Assembly (NCBI GenBank): GCA_009774375.1
Contig: VSNO01000054.1
Span: 1 to 25,217 of the forward strand
DNA length: 25,217 nt
Direction: 5' to 3'
From: Lachnospiraceae bacterium
GTDB lineage: Bacteria; Bacillota; Clostridia; Lachnospirales; Lachnospiraceae
Shown: positions 23,185-25,217 of the stretch, piece after piece
Layout: each line of letters starts with the position of its first letter
Numbering within the stretch: position 1 is the first letter of the stretch
Position numbers and translations under genes: made by a program
The notes under the pieces: generated by a model
Seen by the model: the letters and a program-made list of their open reading frames with translations, nothing else
Told to the model about the DNA's origin: nothing
Databases searched by the model: none

Positions 23185-23250
23185 GCGTGAAACTTAGTAC
23201 TTCTCCGCGAAACAGCCTCTGCTGTGAGTGGCTGGAAGTACTTTTCACGC
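23185..23250. other. Large hairpin right after the LplC-type permease gene
   Basis: Arms 23185-23203 and 23235-23250 pair over 16 bp with a 3-nt bulge, and a smaller CAGCC/GGCTG stem lies inside. It begins directly after the permease stop codon and has no T-run. It fits an mRNA processing or stabilising element that separates permease and binding-protein expression. Confidence 0.6.
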
Positions 23251-23251
23251 T

Positions 23252-24178
23252 CTAACCTTTGACAGCACCAACGGTAATACCGCTGATGAAATACTTCTGT
23301 ACGAACGGGTACAGCAAGACAATCGGTCCTGTCGCGAGCACGGCATTTGCCATCTTCACGCTCTCCTGCGGAATATCCGCCAGGTTGATAAACTGACCTG
23401 CGACAGAATTCTTCAGCGCATCTGTCTTGTTCACGATCTCATACAGTGTAAACTGCAGCGGTTTCACTGCTACCCTCGAACTCAGGAACAGGGATGACTG
23501 ATACCACTCGTTCCAGTATCCCAGAGCAAGAAACAGTCCGATCGTCGCAAGCGCCGGCTTTAACATCGGCAGGATCAGGGATACGAAGATCCTCATGTCG
23601 CCCGCGCCGTCGATCTTGCCGGATTCTGTGATCTCGTGCGGTATCGACTTGACGAAGTTCTTCATCAGTATGATCAGCCAGGGTGACATCAGCAGAGGCA
23701 GAAGCACTGCCAAGTAATTATCTTTCAAATGATACGTCTGTGTCATCAGTAGATAGTACGGTGCAAGTCCCGCCTGGAACAAGCTTGTAAAGTAGATGAA
23801 GAATGATATTCCGTTCCGGAATGGAAAGTCTTTTCTCTGGAGTGCGTAGCCTGTCATCGCGATGATCGACAGTCCGACGCCCGTTCCGACTGCTGTCAGC
23901 AATATCGTCACCAGGTAGGACCACCAGATCCCGCCGCTCTTCGTGACCATGTCATACGCCGTCAGGGTAATATCCTTTGGCAGGAACTGCACGCCTTCCG
24001 CCCTGATCACCGACTCACTGGTGAAGGACGTGCTGACGATGATGATAAACGGTATGATACAGCAGACTGAGTAGAGTGTCAGGAACGCATATCCAAATCC
24101 TCTGATAATTTTATCCGAAGTGCCAAGTTTCACCTTGGCGCCCGATTCCATAAGGTCTTTATCTTCTTTTTTCGCCAT
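23252..24178 (-). CDS. LplC/YtcP-type sugar ABC permease, 308 aa
   Basis: A carbohydrate ABC transporter permease of the MalG side. A cytoplasmic N-terminus of about 25 residues is followed by six hydrophobic segments (first YAFLTLYSVCCIIPFIIIVS). The conserved cytoplasmic EAA-type loop is EITESGKIDGAG (about 182-193), continuing to LILPMLKPALATI, the contact point with the ATPase. The typical family ending VQKYFISGITVGAVKG is complete. GGAGG precedes the ATG. It starts 15 nt after the LplB-type gene, so both are translated from one message. No ATPase gene is present; systems of this type usually share an MsmX-like ATPase encoded elsewhere. Confidence 0.94.
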   Translation of the reverse strand: MAKKEDKDLMESGAKVKLGTSDKIIRGFGYAFLTLYSVCCIIPFIIIVSTSFTSESVIRAEGVQFLPKDITLTAYDMVTKSGGIWWSYLVTILLTAVGTGVGLSIIAMTGYALQRKDFPFRNGISFFIYFTSLFQAGLAPYYLLMTQTYHLKDNYLAVLLPLLMSPWLIILMKNFVKSIPHEITESGKIDGAGDMRIFVSLILPMLKPALATIGLFLALGYWNEWYQSSLFLSSRVAVKPLQFTLYEIVNKTDALKNSVAGQFINLADIPQESVKMANAVLATGPIVLLYPFVQKYFISGITVGAVKG

Positions 24179-24193
24179 GTTGCTCCTCCTCCC

Positions 24194-25150
24194 CTAGAAC
24201 AGTGAATAATCCGGTTCTATTTTCTTAACAATATAGTTCACAGTCATAACGATGATAAATCCGATCACGGACTGGTACAGTCCCACTGCGGAAGCAGTCG
24301 AGAAATTGAAGTCTGTCATCGTCGCGCGGTACACATATGTCTCGATGATATCCGTCGTGCCGTAGAGGATCGGGTTCGTGCCTACGATATTGTAGAACAA
24401 TCCGAAGTTACCCTTTACGATACCGCCGAGTGCGAACAGGAGCAGGATCACGATCGTCGGCTTCAGGCTCGGCAGGATTATGTATCGGATTCTCTGGAAT
24501 CCATTGGCGCCGTCCACCTTCGCGGCCTCCATCATCTCCCCGTCAATACCCATGATCGCCGCAAAGTAAACAACGGAGTTGTAACCTGTCTGCTGCCACA
24601 GATAGACGATGATCATGATCGGCGGCCAGACATTTGGATCGGAATACGGTTGCCACCGCTCCATGCCAAGGCTTGTCAGAATACCATTCACGAAACCAGT
24701 GTCATAGTTGAGCAGGTTGAAGACCAGGATACCTACCAGAACCTGTGATATGAAGTACGGCAGGAACATGATCGTCTGCGAAACCTTCTTGAACCATTTG
24801 CTGCGCATCTCGTTCAGGAGAATTGCCACAAACACTGCCAGGAAATTGCCAAGCAGGATAAATGCCAGATTGTACAGGATCGTATTCTTCGTCAGGCTCA
24901 GCAGCTTTCCTGAAGTGGCAAGAAACTCGAAGTTATCCAGACCGATAAACTTACTGCCAAAGATTCCGTCCCTGTAGTTGTATTTTACGAATGCCACCCA
25001 GATACCAGGCATCGGCGCATAGCTGAATGCCAGAAAGAACAGAACAGCGGGAAGACACATCAGAAGCAGAACTCTGTATTTCTTTACTTTCTGAAAAAAG
25101 GTGAGACTCGCATTATAATTGCTCTTCACCTTGGTTTTTGAATTCCCCAT
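24194..25150 (-). CDS. LplB-type sugar ABC permease, 318 aa
   Basis: The MalF-side permease of the importer. After a basic N-terminus (GNSKTKVKS, KVKKYR), hydrophobic segments begin at LLLMCLPAVLFFLAFSYAPM and continue through about six helices. The EAA loop is EMMEAAKVDGANGFQRIRYI (205-224), then ILPSLKP. The protein ends in the family-typical VNYIVKKIEPDYSLF. The start was set at ATG 25150 with GGGAGG 7 nt upstream; a start 16 codons further up lies in the leader. It is the first visible gene of the operon. The remaining 67 nt to the window edge show no convincing promoter, so the operon may start further upstream. Confidence 0.94.
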   Translation of the reverse strand: MGNSKTKVKSNYNASLTFFQKVKKYRVLLLMCLPAVLFFLAFSYAPMPGIWVAFVKYNYRDGIFGSKFIGLDNFEFLATSGKLLSLTKNTILYNLAFILLGNFLAVFVAILLNEMRSKWFKKVSQTIMFLPYFISQVLVGILVFNLLNYDTGFVNGILTSLGMERWQPYSDPNVWPPIMIIVYLWQQTGYNSVVYFAAIMGIDGEMMEAAKVDGANGFQRIRYIILPSLKPTIVILLLFALGGIVKGNFGLFYNIVGTNPILYGTTDIIETYVYRATMTDFNFSTASAVGLYQSVIGFIIVMTVNYIVKKIEPDYSLF

Positions 25151-25217
25151 AGTATTACCTCCCTCGTTTTTAAATTGACTACTCGAAACCGATTTCATAT
25201 ATCCATCATATTACTTC

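Noticed and set aside
1..25217. Search for tRNA, rRNA, CRISPR arrays, insertion sequences and integrase genes
   Set aside because: No transposase, integrase, regular repeat-spacer pattern or tRNA-like cloverleaf was recognised by reading; a covariance-model scan would be needed to exclude small RNAs.

Overview
The window looks like chromosomal DNA from a Gram-positive anaerobe of the Clostridia, most likely a gut Lachnospiraceae. Evidence: consensus AGGAGG-type ribosome binding sites, lipobox signal peptides, an LplB/LplC/solute-binding-protein sugar importer without its own ATPase next to a GH35 beta-galactosidase, and protein families (HxlR, AraC, radical SAM, Ycf46-like) typical of that group. 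The assignment is inferred from these features, not from a marker gene.

Left region (1-10,430, all minus strand): a long, tightly packed gene run read right to left. The order is a 102-aa helical protein, an intact 720-aa actin/Hsp70-fold ATPase with a C-terminal membrane hairpin, a 179-aa HTH-like protein, a 328-aa coiled-coil protein, a second Hsp70-like gene broken by a roughly 274-nt internal deletion, a 270-aa relative of the coiled-coil protein, a 355-aa protein with RCC1-like repeats, a Ycf46-like AAA+ ATPase and a 73-aa protein. The ATPase and its partner are present twice, so part of the run is an old tandem duplication. A divergent XRE regulator (10,659-10,982) sits at its upstream end.

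Middle region (11,250-16,933, minus strand): a second operon with a good promoter and a strong bidirectional terminator. It encodes a 401-aa HTH-like protein, a 992-aa protein fusing a Ser/Thr kinase, a NACHT-type NTPase, one transmembrane helix and an outside domain, and a lipoprotein. Together the two runs look like a chaperone/AAA+/kinase-NACHT system connecting the envelope with the cytoplasm. I do not recognise it as a described system; its function is unknown, and a role in stress sensing or defence is only a guess.

Region 17,088-19,338 is lower in GC and partly decayed: a cupin protein, an AraC regulator, an HxlR regulator with a one-base frameshift, and a truncated radical SAM gene that has lost a cluster cysteine. 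The HxlR operator and both divergent promoters still look intact.

Right region (19,376-25,150, minus strand): a carbohydrate locus. LplB-type permease, LplC-type permease and solute-binding lipoprotein form one operon ending in a terminator. A GH35 beta-galactosidase follows with its own promoter and a palindrome near the predicted transcription start. Imported galactosides would be cleaved in the cytoplasm. The operon start lies at or beyond the window edge.
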